NCBI RefSeq assembly: GCF_052161655.1
Contig: NZ_CP197418.1
Span: 7,378,001 to 7,442,000 of the forward strand
Length of the DNA: 64,000 nt
Source of the DNA: Novipirellula sp052161655
Lineage (GTDB): Bacteria > Planctomycetota > Planctomycetia > Pirellulales > Pirellulaceae
Reading direction: 5' to 3'
Shown here: piece by piece, positions 26,031-34,447 of the stretch
How positions within the stretch are numbered: position 1 is the first letter of the stretch
Layout of the letters: each line of letters begins with the position of its first letter
Translations under genes and position numbers: made by a program
Notes under the pieces: model-generated
What the model saw: the letters and a program-made list of their open reading frames with translations, nothing else
Told to the model about the DNA's origin: nothing
The model's database searches: none

Positions 26031-27206
26031 TTATTCTTGGCTTGTGATTTCGGTAGGGAAAAAATCCTCGCCGAATGAATCGAGCCATTTTCCTAGTTCT
26101 TCGTTTATTTGATCGGCACAGGCCTCGTAGACCTCGACCGCCATGCCCACGGGGTCGCTAATATCGCCCCCGTCTCGTCGCAATGTAAAGACACGTTCGT
26201 GCATATCGGGCCACGCCGCCAAGATCGCCGCTCGATGGCCTCGCGTCATGGTCAGGATCAAATCGGCAACGTTGACCACCGATTCATCCAGCGGACGGCT
26301 GCTGTGGCCGGTTAAATCCAGCCCCCGTGCTCCCATCACCGCAACCGCTTGCGGAGCCGCTCCAGCACCGCTTGGCGCCGCAACGCCCGCCGAGATGACA
26401 CGCACGGCATCATCGCATCCGGTTCGCTTGTTCAATTGTTCACGTAAAAGAGTTTCTGCCATCGGACTACGGCAGGTATTTCCGGTGCAGACCACCGCGA
26501 TCACAGGTTTCACAAATTGGTTCATAGCAGCACGTTCAATCACGCCTTCGCGAAGCAACTCCCAGCGATTGCCACTGACTCGGACAACCGTCGTGACACC
26601 ACCATAGCGTGTCGGGCCATCGTCGAGCAGCAGTGGCAATTCGTCGCCGTATTTTTCCACCATTCTAGCGGCAACCGTGGCAATCTCGGTCCCCTCGCTC
26701 GGCTGAAAACTAGCCAATACCAACGGACCCGACAAATAACGGTGAATTTGATCCAAAACCGAGTGGTCGACCACTCGAAAACTGACATATCCATCCTCGT
26801 CCACGACCTGCTCGCGGACTCCGACGGGCAATTGAGATAAAGCCGAAAAGGGCTCGGGACACTGCACCATCGCCGTCAGCGGCCCCGGCCAACAACGTCG
26901 CAACAACCGCCGCAGAGTGCTCGAAGCCGTGCCAACAAAATCGCATGCCCCGTCACGGCTGCGAATTGACAATTCCATCCAATGACGGTCCGGCCCCGAC
27001 GGATTATTCGCCGTAGCAGCCTCGATTTCGCGATTTGCAAGCATTCGTAGCTGCTCGACGCCCTTCGTGCTCAGTGCCAGGGCGGCGAGCGTATAGGTCG
27101 TTTCGGTCGGCACACCCACGACTTGCCCTTCAACCAACGCTTGGACAGTTCGATGCACGATATCTCGCGAATCTTCTGCTGTTTGTAGGTCCAGGATTTT
27201 TGGCAT
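26031..27206 (-). CDS. Fusion of Sua5/YrdC threonylcarbamoyl-AMP synthase with a YwlE-type phosphatase
   Basis: A 391-residue two-domain protein. Residues 1 to about 225 are YrdC-like (GVPTETTYTLAALALS, WPGPLTAMVQ), the enzyme that makes threonylcarbamoyl-AMP for the t6A modification of tRNA. Residues about 235-385 form a low-molecular-weight phosphatase with the P-loop VCTGNTCRSPMAE and a DISDPVG acid loop. The Thr after Asn in the P-loop (CTGNTCR rather than CLGNICR) matches the Bacillus arginine phosphatase YwlE. Both active sites appear intact. The gene starts the unit fusion-rpiB-holB; the Sua5/YwlE/RpiB order is also found in the Bacillus ywl cluster. Activity on arginine phosphate is inferred, not shown. 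Confidence 0.85.
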   Translation of the reverse strand: MPKILDLQTAEDSRDIVHRTVQALVEGQVVGVPTETTYTLAALALSTKGVEQLRMLANREIEAATANNPSGPDRHWMELSIRSRDGACDFVGTASSTLRRLLRRCWPGPLTAMVQCPEPFSALSQLPVGVREQVVDEDGYVSFRVVDHSVLDQIHRYLSGPLVLASFQPSEGTEIATVAARMVEKYGDELPLLLDDGPTRYGGVTTVVRVSGNRWELLREGVIERAAMNQFVKPVIAVVCTGNTCRSPMAETLLREQLNKRTGCDDAVRVISAGVAAPSGAGAAPQAVAVMGARGLDLTGHSSRPLDESVVNVADLILTMTRGHRAAILAAWPDMHERVFTLRRDGGDISDPVGMAVEVYEACADQINEELGKWLDSFGEDFFPTEITSQE

Positions 27207-27364
27207 GGATTGAGGTCAAAGGGAAAGCGGGCTGTTTTTCGGCACTGAAGGCGTTCACAATTGTACGGGCTATTAAAACGTCTTCACAAGTCCGCGTGAG
27301 CAGCCGCGTTGCCTCGATCACGGGCTTTGCTGATACACTAGCACCATTGACTAAATTCGAAAAC

Positions 27365-28354
27365 GTGAAGCCGAATACGACCTTGTCCACTGCAAAACAC
27401 TCCCGCCGAACGATCTTATGCGCGTCGCTTGCGCTCGGTTCCAGCGTGATTTCCGGCTGCGTTTCGAGTGCGTCGGGTTCAAGTACCCAAATCGTGTGGG
27501 GACGACGAGGTTTTAGTGAAGGACGTTTTTTGAAGCCGCGAGCGATCGCGATCTCGCCCGCTGACGAATTATTTATTGTCGATACCACCGGCCGGATCCA
27601 AGTTTTTGACGTCGATGGAAATTTCCAGCGAAGTTGGAAAACACCGGACACCGAAAACGGACGGCCCACCGGACTCGCTGTCGAAACGCCACCAGGCAAG
27701 AACCAAGTCCCGAACTTGCTGGTTGCTGACACGCATTATTATCGCACGCTCGCCTACACACTCAGCGGTGATCTTTGTACGGACAAGCAAATCGGGGGTG
27801 TCTCTGGTCATTCGCCGGGCGAGTTTGCCTTTGTCACCGACACGGTTTGCGATGACCAAGGCTGTTTTTATATCGGCGAGTATGGCGATTCAGACCGCAT
27901 TCAGAAATTTGATCCCGAACGAAATTTTTTGACGCAGTGGGGCGGTACGGGAAACGAGCACGGACAGTTTGTCCGTCCGCAAAGTCTCGTCGTCCGCGAT
28001 CAAGTGTTATGGGTCGCCGACGCGTGCAACCATCGCATTCAATGTTTCGATATTCGCGAAGAAACGCCAAAGTTAATCAATGTCTTCGGTCGTGAAGGCG
28101 ACGCGGCGGGCGAATTTTATTATCCGTACGATTTGGCATTTGCCAGTGATGGAACCTTGATCGTCTGCGAATATGGCAACCAGCGGTTACAGCGATTCAC
28201 GCCGGAGGGCAAATGGATCGCCACCTGGGGTGGCCCTGGATTTCAGCCCGGCCAATTGTATCAGCCATGGGGCGTAGTGGTCGATTCGCAAGACCACGTG
28301 CACGTCTTGGACAGCAACAATCACCGCGTCCAGCGTCTCGCCCTGTTCAGTTAA
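27365..28354 (+). CDS. NHL-repeat lipoprotein
   Basis: About 329 residues when begun at the GTG at 27365 (VKPNTTLSTAKHSRRTILCASLALG..). The long open frame back to 27035 overlaps the divergent Sua5 fusion and is not credible. A lipobox-like ISGC follows a hydrophobic core (TILCASLALGSSVISGC), so it is probably an outer-envelope lipoprotein. NHL repeats fill the rest: RGFSEGRFLKPRAIAISPAD, GEFAFVTDTVCDDQGCFYIG, GQFVRPQSLVVRDQVLWVAD, GEFYYPYDLAFASDGTLIVC and GQLYQPWGVVVDSQDHVHVL, in about five blades. Function unknown; protein or ligand binding is usual for this fold. Confidence 0.75.
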   Translation: MKPNTTLSTAKHSRRTILCASLALGSSVISGCVSSASGSSTQIVWGRRGFSEGRFLKPRAIAISPADELFIVDTTGRIQVFDVDGNFQRSWKTPDTENGRPTGLAVETPPGKNQVPNLLVADTHYYRTLAYTLSGDLCTDKQIGGVSGHSPGEFAFVTDTVCDDQGCFYIGEYGDSDRIQKFDPERNFLTQWGGTGNEHGQFVRPQSLVVRDQVLWVADACNHRIQCFDIREETPKLINVFGREGDAAGEFYYPYDLAFASDGTLIVCEYGNQRLQRFTPEGKWIATWGGPGFQPGQLYQPWGVVVDSQDHVHVLDSNNHRVQRLALFS

Positions 28355-28357
28355 ATA

Positions 28358-28382
28358 TGGGATAGGCTGCTAGCCTGTCATC
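28358..28382. repeat. Copy of the AGGCT-nnn-AGCCT repeat
   Basis: On the minus strand this reads GATGACAGGCT, then AGC, then AGCCTATCCCA. The same unit occurs at 59209-59234 (loop AGA) and at 36561-36579/38144-38161 (loop GGA), where an IS4-family element has duplicated the palindrome. Confidence 0.8.
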
Positions 28383-28399
28383 GGTATCTGGAGCTTCCC

Positions 28400-28466
28400 G
28401 TAGCGAAACTCGCCAAGAGTTTCGGATGTGGCTGAGATGGACGAAACTCTCCGCGAGTTTCACTAC
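28400..28466. repeat. REPIN: inverted pair of GTAG-headed hairpins
   Basis: The left unit starts GTAGC (28400) with stem GAAACTC/GAGTTTC. The right unit is inverted, with stem GAAACTC/GAGTTTC again, and ends in CTAC (28463-28466). The GTAG foot is the hallmark of REPs mobilised by RAYT (TnpA-REP) transposases. The terminal CTAC supplies the TAG stop codon of the ferritin-like gene on the minus strand. Confidence 0.75.
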
Positions 28467-29884
28467 TGGATCTCTTTGAGATCGGCGCGGCTCTCTTCGT
28501 ATGTAGTGTCAAACGCGAGCGCGGCAGGGTCCGGAGTGACGCCCCAATTGGCGCACGCCGTTTCATAGACCTCGGGCCACCAATTTCGATGCTCCGTCAA
28601 TCCTTGCTCTTTGTAGGCTCGCCAATGGCTGAGGACTTTGGACCAACATCGGTCGCCATAATCGAGGGCTTCATTGAGCGAAGCGAACTTCGGAACGTAC
28701 CAACGACGACCGATCTGAGCGTGTAGTACCTCGTCGGCCCAATCGAAATCTTGAAACACGCCCGACAGTGGATCGCCGCTTTCCATCCCGACTTCCCATT
28801 CGTACCGTTTCCCCGTTTTGGGCATCAGCCCTTGTTCAATAAAAAACAAAACCCCATGCCGTTCGCGTGCGTCGAGTTGCGTGTTCAGGTTGCGTGACCA
28901 AGTGAAATTGATCGGGATTTGGGTCCAGTCGATGCCTTGCGCGACGAAGCCGACTTCGCCCATCATCGCGTGCCGTGCTTCGTCCCACAGTTGCCGCGAC
29001 ATCTCGGCATGAAAATCCCACGGTTCCTCGTCCCCGATTTCAACCAAGATGCTCGCCATCATCTCCGGGACATCCAATTCACGAATTCGTTTGTAATACA
29101 TCATCAACGTTTTATCGCGAGCGGAAAAACGAGAGTCGTACAAAAACGCTTCGGGATTGACGCCAGCGTTAAACGAATCCTGAAACCGCTCGTCGCGCCG
29201 AGGTTCCGATTGATAAACGGACGGCGTCCGGCTATGTATCGGCTCGGGGACCAACGCGTCGCTCGGCGCGGTACCATCCAGTTCACCGGCCGCGCGCAGG
29301 CATTGCTGTAAACAATCGACCCACGGTTGCATCGCGGTGCGTTGATCACTGTCAACCAAGCACGCGATCGATTGTTCGCCTAGCTGTTGGACTTCATCGA
29401 TTTCAAATTCGATCAGCTTCGCAACTCGGATCGAAGGAGCGTCGGCAAGCGGATGTGCCTCGGTCTTGAAGCGTTGGCATGCTCGCAGAATCGCGGGAAA
29501 CACCACTTCGTAAACTCCGACCAGAAACTCGTTCGTCGTCGGCGCCGCGGCGATTTCGTCCATCAAACGCTCGAGTCCAGCATGAGGAACTTTGTCGAGC
29601 CCCAGCGGAGGTTCACGCATCTCGCCAACACGGCGACGAATCGTGCTGACTTGTTCGCTGCACAGGTAGGCGTGATGGCTAAACAGTGTTTTGAGCTCAT
29701 AAATCGGCTCGGACGTGATCTTTGCGGTTAGCGTCTCGTACAGCCGCTTGAACACAAAATGAAGGCGTTTCCAGCGTTTTGCACTCTCCTCGACACTCCA
29801 ATCGAATTGGATGGCCCGCTCAAGCGAACTTAGCCCCGCCAGCGAAGGAAGACCGCGGTAGGATTGATAGTCTTGAGTATTCAT
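28463..29884 (-). CDS. Ferritin-like (putative di-metal) protein of unknown function
   Basis: A 473-residue, mainly helical protein without signal peptide or membrane helices. Two ExxH motifs stand out, in LWDEARHAMMGEVGF and FDWADEVLHAQIGRRW, with several Glu residues in other helices. Together with the helical content this suggests a ferritin/rubrerythrin-like four-helix di-iron bundle in the C-terminal half. The N-terminal half (WSVEESAKRWKRLHFVFKRLYETL) has no recognised domain. No partner gene is adjacent. An oxygenase or radical-type role is possible but not shown. The last codons lie inside a REP hairpin. Confidence 0.65.
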   Translation of the reverse strand: MNTQDYQSYRGLPSLAGLSSLERAIQFDWSVEESAKRWKRLHFVFKRLYETLTAKITSEPIYELKTLFSHHAYLCSEQVSTIRRRVGEMREPPLGLDKVPHAGLERLMDEIAAAPTTNEFLVGVYEVVFPAILRACQRFKTEAHPLADAPSIRVAKLIEFEIDEVQQLGEQSIACLVDSDQRTAMQPWVDCLQQCLRAAGELDGTAPSDALVPEPIHSRTPSVYQSEPRRDERFQDSFNAGVNPEAFLYDSRFSARDKTLMMYYKRIRELDVPEMMASILVEIGDEEPWDFHAEMSRQLWDEARHAMMGEVGFVAQGIDWTQIPINFTWSRNLNTQLDARERHGVLFFIEQGLMPKTGKRYEWEVGMESGDPLSGVFQDFDWADEVLHAQIGRRWYVPKFASLNEALDYGDRCWSKVLSHWRAYKEQGLTEHRNWWPEVYETACANWGVTPDPAALAFDTTYEESRADLKEIQ

Positions 29885-30146
29885 ATTTTCCTGAAGGCTC
29901 CGTCGACGATGCCACTCTTTGTATATGGCAGTTTTGGCGAGAATGCCAATTTGGGTAACAGGTTGAAATTATGAGCGATGGCGACTTTGACCGCAATCTT
30001 TGGCTTCGCAGTCGACAGGAGACAAGAAATTTTGATTTTATTTCTTGCCCGGCGTCAGATCGGGGCCACGCGAAGGGTCATACTGTTAGCCGTTCCCAAT
30101 TGGGTGCGTCTTCTCTTATCCTTTCTTGTCGCGAATCCGTTTTACC
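29885..30146. other. Divergent leader between the ferritin-like gene and the sigma operon
   Basis: 262 bp with no gene and no clear repeat. Promoters for both divergent units must lie here; nothing matched a confident -35/-10 or ECF-type pair. Confidence 0.4.
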
Positions 30147-30773
30147 ATGACGCCTTGGCCGACACCTTATCCGCTGCTGATCTCTGAGATCGGCGATCTT
30201 GCCAACCACACTGCGTGGCAGCGGTTTGATGCGTTGTATCGTCCTGTGATCTATCGATTTGCGCGGCGACGCGGATTGGATCATCATGCGGCCGACGATG
30301 TGGTCTCGGATGTGATCCGGCGAGTCGCGCGAGCGGCCAGGCGCTGGCATCAGCACTGCGACGATGCAATCGGTGAAAAACCACCCGAGCGTTTTGCAGC
30401 GTGGTTGAACCGTGTGTCCCGCAACTCGCTCGTCAATGTCGTCTGTCGTGACCTGAATCATCGCGGCATCGGCGGTACGACACATCAGATCACACTCGAG
30501 TCGCGTCCGGCTGCGACCGAGGATTCTCGCCACGATTGGGAAAACGATCGCCAAAGAGTCTTGATTCGGATCGCCGCCGACGCGATACGAAACGATTACG
30601 ACGAGACTAGCTGGGACGCATTCTGGTCCACTCATGTCGAGGGCGAATCGATTGAGAGTGTCACGCAGCGATTAGGCAAATCACGCGGCGCGATCTATGC
30701 CATCCGCAGCCGGATTGTGCGGCGACTACGCGAGCAAGTGCAGCAAATCGAGGCCGAGGAGGACCGATCATGA
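30147..30773 (+). CDS. ECF-type RNA polymerase sigma factor
   Basis: About 208 residues from the ATG at 30147 (MTPWPTPYPLLISEIGDLAN); seven upstream codons in frame are unlikely. Region 2 is visible as WQRFDALYRPVIYRFARRRGLDHHAADDVVSDVIRRVARAARRW with the typical A.D..... motif, and region 4 as ESVTQRLGKSRGAIYAIRSRIVRRLREQV. The sequence is of the planctomycete ECF kind encoded with protein kinases. Its ATGA stop overlaps the start of the kinase gene by four bases, so sigma and kinase are co-translated; the kinase is the likely regulator. Confidence 0.9.
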   Translation: MTPWPTPYPLLISEIGDLANHTAWQRFDALYRPVIYRFARRRGLDHHAADDVVSDVIRRVARAARRWHQHCDDAIGEKPPERFAAWLNRVSRNSLVNVVCRDLNHRGIGGTTHQITLESRPAATEDSRHDWENDRQRVLIRIAADAIRNDYDETSWDAFWSTHVEGESIESVTQRLGKSRGAIYAIRSRIVRRLREQVQQIEAEEDRS

Positions 30774-32335
30774 ATCCCGATGCCGAAGTTTGTTTAGCCG
30801 AAGTCGACTTCCAGGCAATTTTGTCTGGCACGCAAGACCCGCGTGTGGAACAACATCTCGATCATTGCCAACAATGTGCATCACGACTCGAACAAATTGC
30901 TGCGGACGAAACGTTTTGGAAAACATCGTCCAATAGCTTGAACGAGGATTTCCTGGACGCGCCGGCCGGTGACGAAATGGAAGTGTCGGTTCGGCTATCG
31001 CCAGTACTCCGCGCGATTTTGTCGCCCAGCGATGATCCTCATTCGCTTGGGCGGATCGGACGATTTGAGATCTGCGGCATCGTGGGCAGCGGCGGCATGG
31101 GAACCGTGCTGAAGGCACGTGATGTGGATATCGATCGTATCGTCGCTCTGAAACTGCCTGCCGCTCATCTACTGGATCTCCCCTCCGCACTGGAGCGGAT
31201 CGAACGCGAAGCCCGCTCGGCCGCCACCATTCGTCATCCCAACATCATCGAAATTTATCAGGTCGATCGTTGGCAAGGGATTCCGTATTTGGTGATGCCC
31301 TATTTGCCCGGCCCTTCGCTGATGTCGCGTTTAGAGAAGCATGGCAAGCTAGATGTTCTAGATGCGATCCGGATTGCCCGGCAAACCGCTTCAGCACTCG
31401 CGGCCGCTCATCAACACGGGGTTGTCCATCGCGATGTGAAACCGGGGAACATTTTGTTGGGAAAGGGAACCGAGCAAGCGGTACTGACCGACTTCGGGAT
31501 CGCCAAAATCCAAGATGATGTCTCGATGACTAACACTGGCGTGATTGTGGGGACACCAGGGTTCTTGTCGCCTGAACAGGCTCGCGGGAATGATGCCGGA
31601 CCGCAGAGCGACTTGTATTCGCTCGGTACCGTGCTGTGGTCGATGTTGACGGGCGAACCGCCGATGCGGGGATTGCCGACGCATACCATTGTTGCCGCGA
31701 TTGCTCGAGGTGAGATGCCAAAATTGGCTCAAGCCGGTCTCGATCTGCCCGCGTGGGTACACCGGTTAGTTGATTGGCTTCATGCACTGGATCCCGACGA
31801 TCGTCCGGAAACGGCCGGCGAATGCGAAACCATATTGCGAGCGTGTGAGCAGCATTTACTCGATCCCGTGAGGTGTAAATTGCCATCCCGATTACAACAT
31901 CGCCGCCGATTGCTGCCGGCCCTTGTTGGCGTGCTATTGATGCTGATCGTGTGCGGGTTCAGTGTCTCCAGCTACGATCGCTGGCAGGCCGAAGTCGATT
32001 TTCCGCCAAGACCCATCGCTTCCAAACCCGCAGGCGACAGCGATCCCGTCGACCACTCGATTTCCTCGGGCGGAGTCGTGCCACGGGTCATTCCGCAAAA
32101 CGAGGTTTCGTCACCTGAACCGCTGCCGATCGTGAGCGATCAGCCAATCCCTCATAATGAAACGCCATTGCATCTTTCGTTTTTCGCCATCGACGAAAAC
32201 GATTCGGAAATCGATCAGCTTGAAGCCACCGTACAGGAACTGGATCTGGAGATGACCGCTCTGGTCGATGAGCTGGATCGCTTACGAGATAAAAAAACGC
32301 TCACATCTTCTGATGAGAAAAAAGATGAAAACTAA
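30770..32335 (+). CDS. Ser/Thr kinase with an N-terminal anti-sigma-like zinc motif
   Basis: 521 residues. Residues 1-60 contain HLDHCQQCASRLEQ, the Hx3Cx2C zinc-anti-sigma (ZAS) pattern. The kinase domain follows: IVGSGGMGTVLKARD glycine loop, IVALKLPAAHL Lys, VHRDVKPGNILL, LTDFGIAKIQD, and GTPGFLSPEQARG. After residue 360 comes one membrane helix (LLPALVGVLLMLIVCGFSV), then a Pro/Ser-rich stretch and a short coiled coil at the C-terminus (DSEIDQLEATVQELDLEMTALVDELDRL). The layout suggests a membrane sensor with a cytosolic kinase and ZAS that binds, and perhaps phosphorylates, the sigma factor encoded just upstream. Confidence 0.88.
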   Translation: MNPDAEVCLAEVDFQAILSGTQDPRVEQHLDHCQQCASRLEQIAADETFWKTSSNSLNEDFLDAPAGDEMEVSVRLSPVLRAILSPSDDPHSLGRIGRFEICGIVGSGGMGTVLKARDVDIDRIVALKLPAAHLLDLPSALERIEREARSAATIRHPNIIEIYQVDRWQGIPYLVMPYLPGPSLMSRLEKHGKLDVLDAIRIARQTASALAAAHQHGVVHRDVKPGNILLGKGTEQAVLTDFGIAKIQDDVSMTNTGVIVGTPGFLSPEQARGNDAGPQSDLYSLGTVLWSMLTGEPPMRGLPTHTIVAAIARGEMPKLAQAGLDLPAWVHRLVDWLHALDPDDRPETAGECETILRACEQHLLDPVRCKLPSRLQHRRRLLPALVGVLLMLIVCGFSVSSYDRWQAEVDFPPRPIASKPAGDSDPVDHSISSGGVVPRVIPQNEVSSPEPLPIVSDQPIPHNETPLHLSFFAIDENDSEIDQLEATVQELDLEMTALVDELDRLRDKKTLTSSDEKKDEN

Positions 32336-34151
32336 GCTCCCAAAAACAAGCGGCGTCTTGACGTTTTTCGCGGTGATCTCGATTTGGGGATCGCCTCTGT
32401 ATTCGCAAGAACCGACAAAGCGGATTCATGTTGTGGGTCCCGATGGCAAGTTTGCTCCTGAAACGATCGTCCATCGATTTACGCACGGAGAACTTGTGTT
32501 TTTGCCCGATGGCAAGACCGTCACTTCGCGCAACGGCGAGACGACCAACAGAATGATTCCCGGTTATGTTCAATTGATGGATGAGGGAGAAGGCATCCAG
32601 GTCGAATATCCGCAAGAGATGTACGGCATGGGCGGCATGGAAAGCATGGGCATGGATGAAGGAGGAGGCGAGATGATGATGGGGATGGGGTCCGACATGG
32701 GCATGGGAATGGATGCGGGCTCCGACGGAACAGTGGATCCGAACGAACCCCCGTCGAATATTTTGCATTCGACTCCTGGAGCCCCGTATATCTTTTTCGC
32801 CACCAACCCGAAAAACGGATTTGCATTTGTTCCTCCGACCTTCAGCCTAGTAAAGAAAATTCAGCTACGTGAAGCGGCGACGCTGACGTTTTCCGTGCCT
32901 CGACAATATGCAGCGGATCGTTACGTGGTGTTGGCACTGTGGACCAACGGATTTGTCTATCCGCAGTTTGCCTTTATGAGGACGGTCACGTCGAAAGGTG
33001 GGCAAGGTGGTTTTGCTGGCGGCGGTCCTGTCGAAAACGAAACCGGCCCAGGAACTTCCGATTGGCGATTCAATTCTTATGTATCCTATTGGCAAGTCGC
33101 TTCATTGACGGAGCCTGAAGAGAAGGACGCCAAAGGTTTCCGCATTGCATCGGTGACGATGCCGCCTGGCGAGGTTCGTGTGGCGCTGGTCTTAAAAGAT
33201 CGCTACGAGGAAGTGCAGCACAATCCGCACTTACTGAACCTGTTGTCTTCGACGGGCGGACCAAGCCGTATTGTCTTGGCGAGATCGCGTAAGACCGCAA
33301 GCACCAACAACACTCCCATCCCACTGGTGGACGATGGAGCAATGGATCTGGAGATTCATGGTGACCTGACCGAAGCGGCGATGCCCGATTGGTCCAGCGA
33401 CGAACAAATGATTGTACTGACTCGAAGCGATGATGCGGCCAAGACGCCGAACTTGGTGGACACGGATGACTACATCCGTTTGGCCGACTCGACACGCGAT
33501 CAGCGCTCCGATTATCGGCCGCTAGGAACCGTTGCCCACCCGACAGCGGACAGAACCTATCTCGCCATCGGTCTGTTGCCCGGTGAATATCAAGCGTGGA
33601 AAGTTCCCAAGTCGAAACTGGAACGTGGAACAGATTTTCGTCGAGCCATCCCGATTGAACTCCTTACCGCAAAACCCGCTGGTCCCACGACGAATGGAAT
33701 CACCCCACTAAAAATAACAGCAAAACTCGACACGCCTTCGTCATCAAATACTTTCAAGTTGCCGACCATAAATCAAGGAAGTGCGCGACAATCGGTTGGT
33801 GACGATCCGTTTGCAGCACCCGTTGCGAAGCCCAGTGCAAGTGACGTCGCCAAAGTACGAAAACGTCGCATCCTGATGCTCGCCAAACAGATCCAGGAAA
33901 TGGATCAACGCGTTGAAGTGGCCAAACGCATGCTCACTGAGCTGATGCGTCAGGAAAATATTCAATCCAGACCTCCCGCACCCACGGCGGACCCTTTTGG
34001 CGGCAACTCGGGCGGCGCGGATCCGTTTGGTGCGGATCCATTCGGAGGAGGCTCCGCTAAGGTGGATCCATTTAGCAGCGAGCCGATGCAGGATCCCTTT
34101 GCGGCTCCGCGGTCGCCGCAACCTCCTTCGGCGGATCCATTTGCGCCGTAA
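32313..34151 (+). CDS. Secreted Met-rich protein with a DPF-repeat tail
   Basis: About 612 residues from ATG 32313 (MRKKMKTKLPKTSGVLTFFAVISIWGSPLYSQ); ATG 32325 is an equally possible start. It overlaps the kinase gene by 23 bp, so it belongs to the sigma-kinase operon. A signal peptide ends near PLYSQ. Around residues 95-130 there is a Met/Gly/Asp/Glu-rich stretch (MYGMGGMESMGMDEGGGE..). The middle half has no recognised fold. The last 60 residues repeat DPF seven times among Gly/Pro (DPFGGNSG, ADPFGA, VDPFSS, ADPFAP). Probably an envelope protein controlled by the sigma factor; function unknown. Confidence 0.75.
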   Translation: MRKKMKTKLPKTSGVLTFFAVISIWGSPLYSQEPTKRIHVVGPDGKFAPETIVHRFTHGELVFLPDGKTVTSRNGETTNRMIPGYVQLMDEGEGIQVEYPQEMYGMGGMESMGMDEGGGEMMMGMGSDMGMGMDAGSDGTVDPNEPPSNILHSTPGAPYIFFATNPKNGFAFVPPTFSLVKKIQLREAATLTFSVPRQYAADRYVVLALWTNGFVYPQFAFMRTVTSKGGQGGFAGGGPVENETGPGTSDWRFNSYVSYWQVASLTEPEEKDAKGFRIASVTMPPGEVRVALVLKDRYEEVQHNPHLLNLLSSTGGPSRIVLARSRKTASTNNTPIPLVDDGAMDLEIHGDLTEAAMPDWSSDEQMIVLTRSDDAAKTPNLVDTDDYIRLADSTRDQRSDYRPLGTVAHPTADRTYLAIGLLPGEYQAWKVPKSKLERGTDFRRAIPIELLTAKPAGPTTNGITPLKITAKLDTPSSSNTFKLPTINQGSARQSVGDDPFAAPVAKPSASDVAKVRKRRILMLAKQIQEMDQRVEVAKRMLTELMRQENIQSRPPAPTADPFGGNSGGADPFGADPFGGGSAKVDPFSSEPMQDPFAAPRSPQPPSADPFAP

Positions 34152-34154
34152 GTC

Positions 34155-34187
34155 GTAGCGAAAGTCGCGAAGACTGCGCAGTTTTTT
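34155..34187 (+). terminator. GTAG-REP hairpin followed by a T-tract
   Basis: Just after the stop codon, GTAGCGAAAGTC with GACT forms a REP-type stem, followed by GCGCAGTTTTTTT (T7 at 34181-34187). This may end the sigma-kinase operon. The GTAGC head matches the REPIN family at 28400, 59028 and 61681. Confidence 0.45.
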
Positions 34188-34209
34188 TGCCACCTCTCCA
34201 CCAACTTCG

Positions 34210-34447
34210 GTGACTGCTGATTTAGTAGCATTGATTGCAGGCCGGAGGCCGATACACCCTCTGCCGGTAGCGTAAGCTACCGGTCAGGAGAGGCAGAAAA
34301 ACATGGCCCGGAGGGCGAGACATCTGCTGCCGGTGTGTCGGCCTCCGGCCTTACGGCGACAAGTCGCCCCTAAACCGTTGGCTCACGCCAACGGCAGTCT
34401 ATCTGTCGGCCTCCGGCCTGTGCGTTTGCTACTAAATCAGCAGTCAC
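34210..34447. mobile_element. 238-bp MITE with IS1182-like ends
   Basis: Perfect 21-bp terminal inverted repeats begin GTGACTGCTGATTTAGTAGC (34210-34230, inverse at 34427-34447). A 5-bp duplication CTTCG flanks the element (34205-34209, 34448-34452). Removing it restores the hairpin repeat CCACCAACTTCGTTGGGGGA seen intact at 20948-20967. The ends share CTGCTGATTTAGT with the IS at 34624-36463. There is no transposase. The interior is a chain of palindromes (CCGGTAGCGTAAGCTACCGG, CCGTTGGCTCACGCCAACGG, GCCGGAGGC-type). Confidence 0.85.

Noticed and set aside
27035..27364. Upstream extension of the NHL lipoprotein frame
   Set aside because: It overlaps the divergent Sua5 fusion gene, and the signal peptide/lipobox places the start at 27365.
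30147..34151. Possible toxin or defence module in the sigma-kinase operon
   Set aside because: All three genes fit a signalling/envelope regulon; no nuclease, pore or effector domain was seen.
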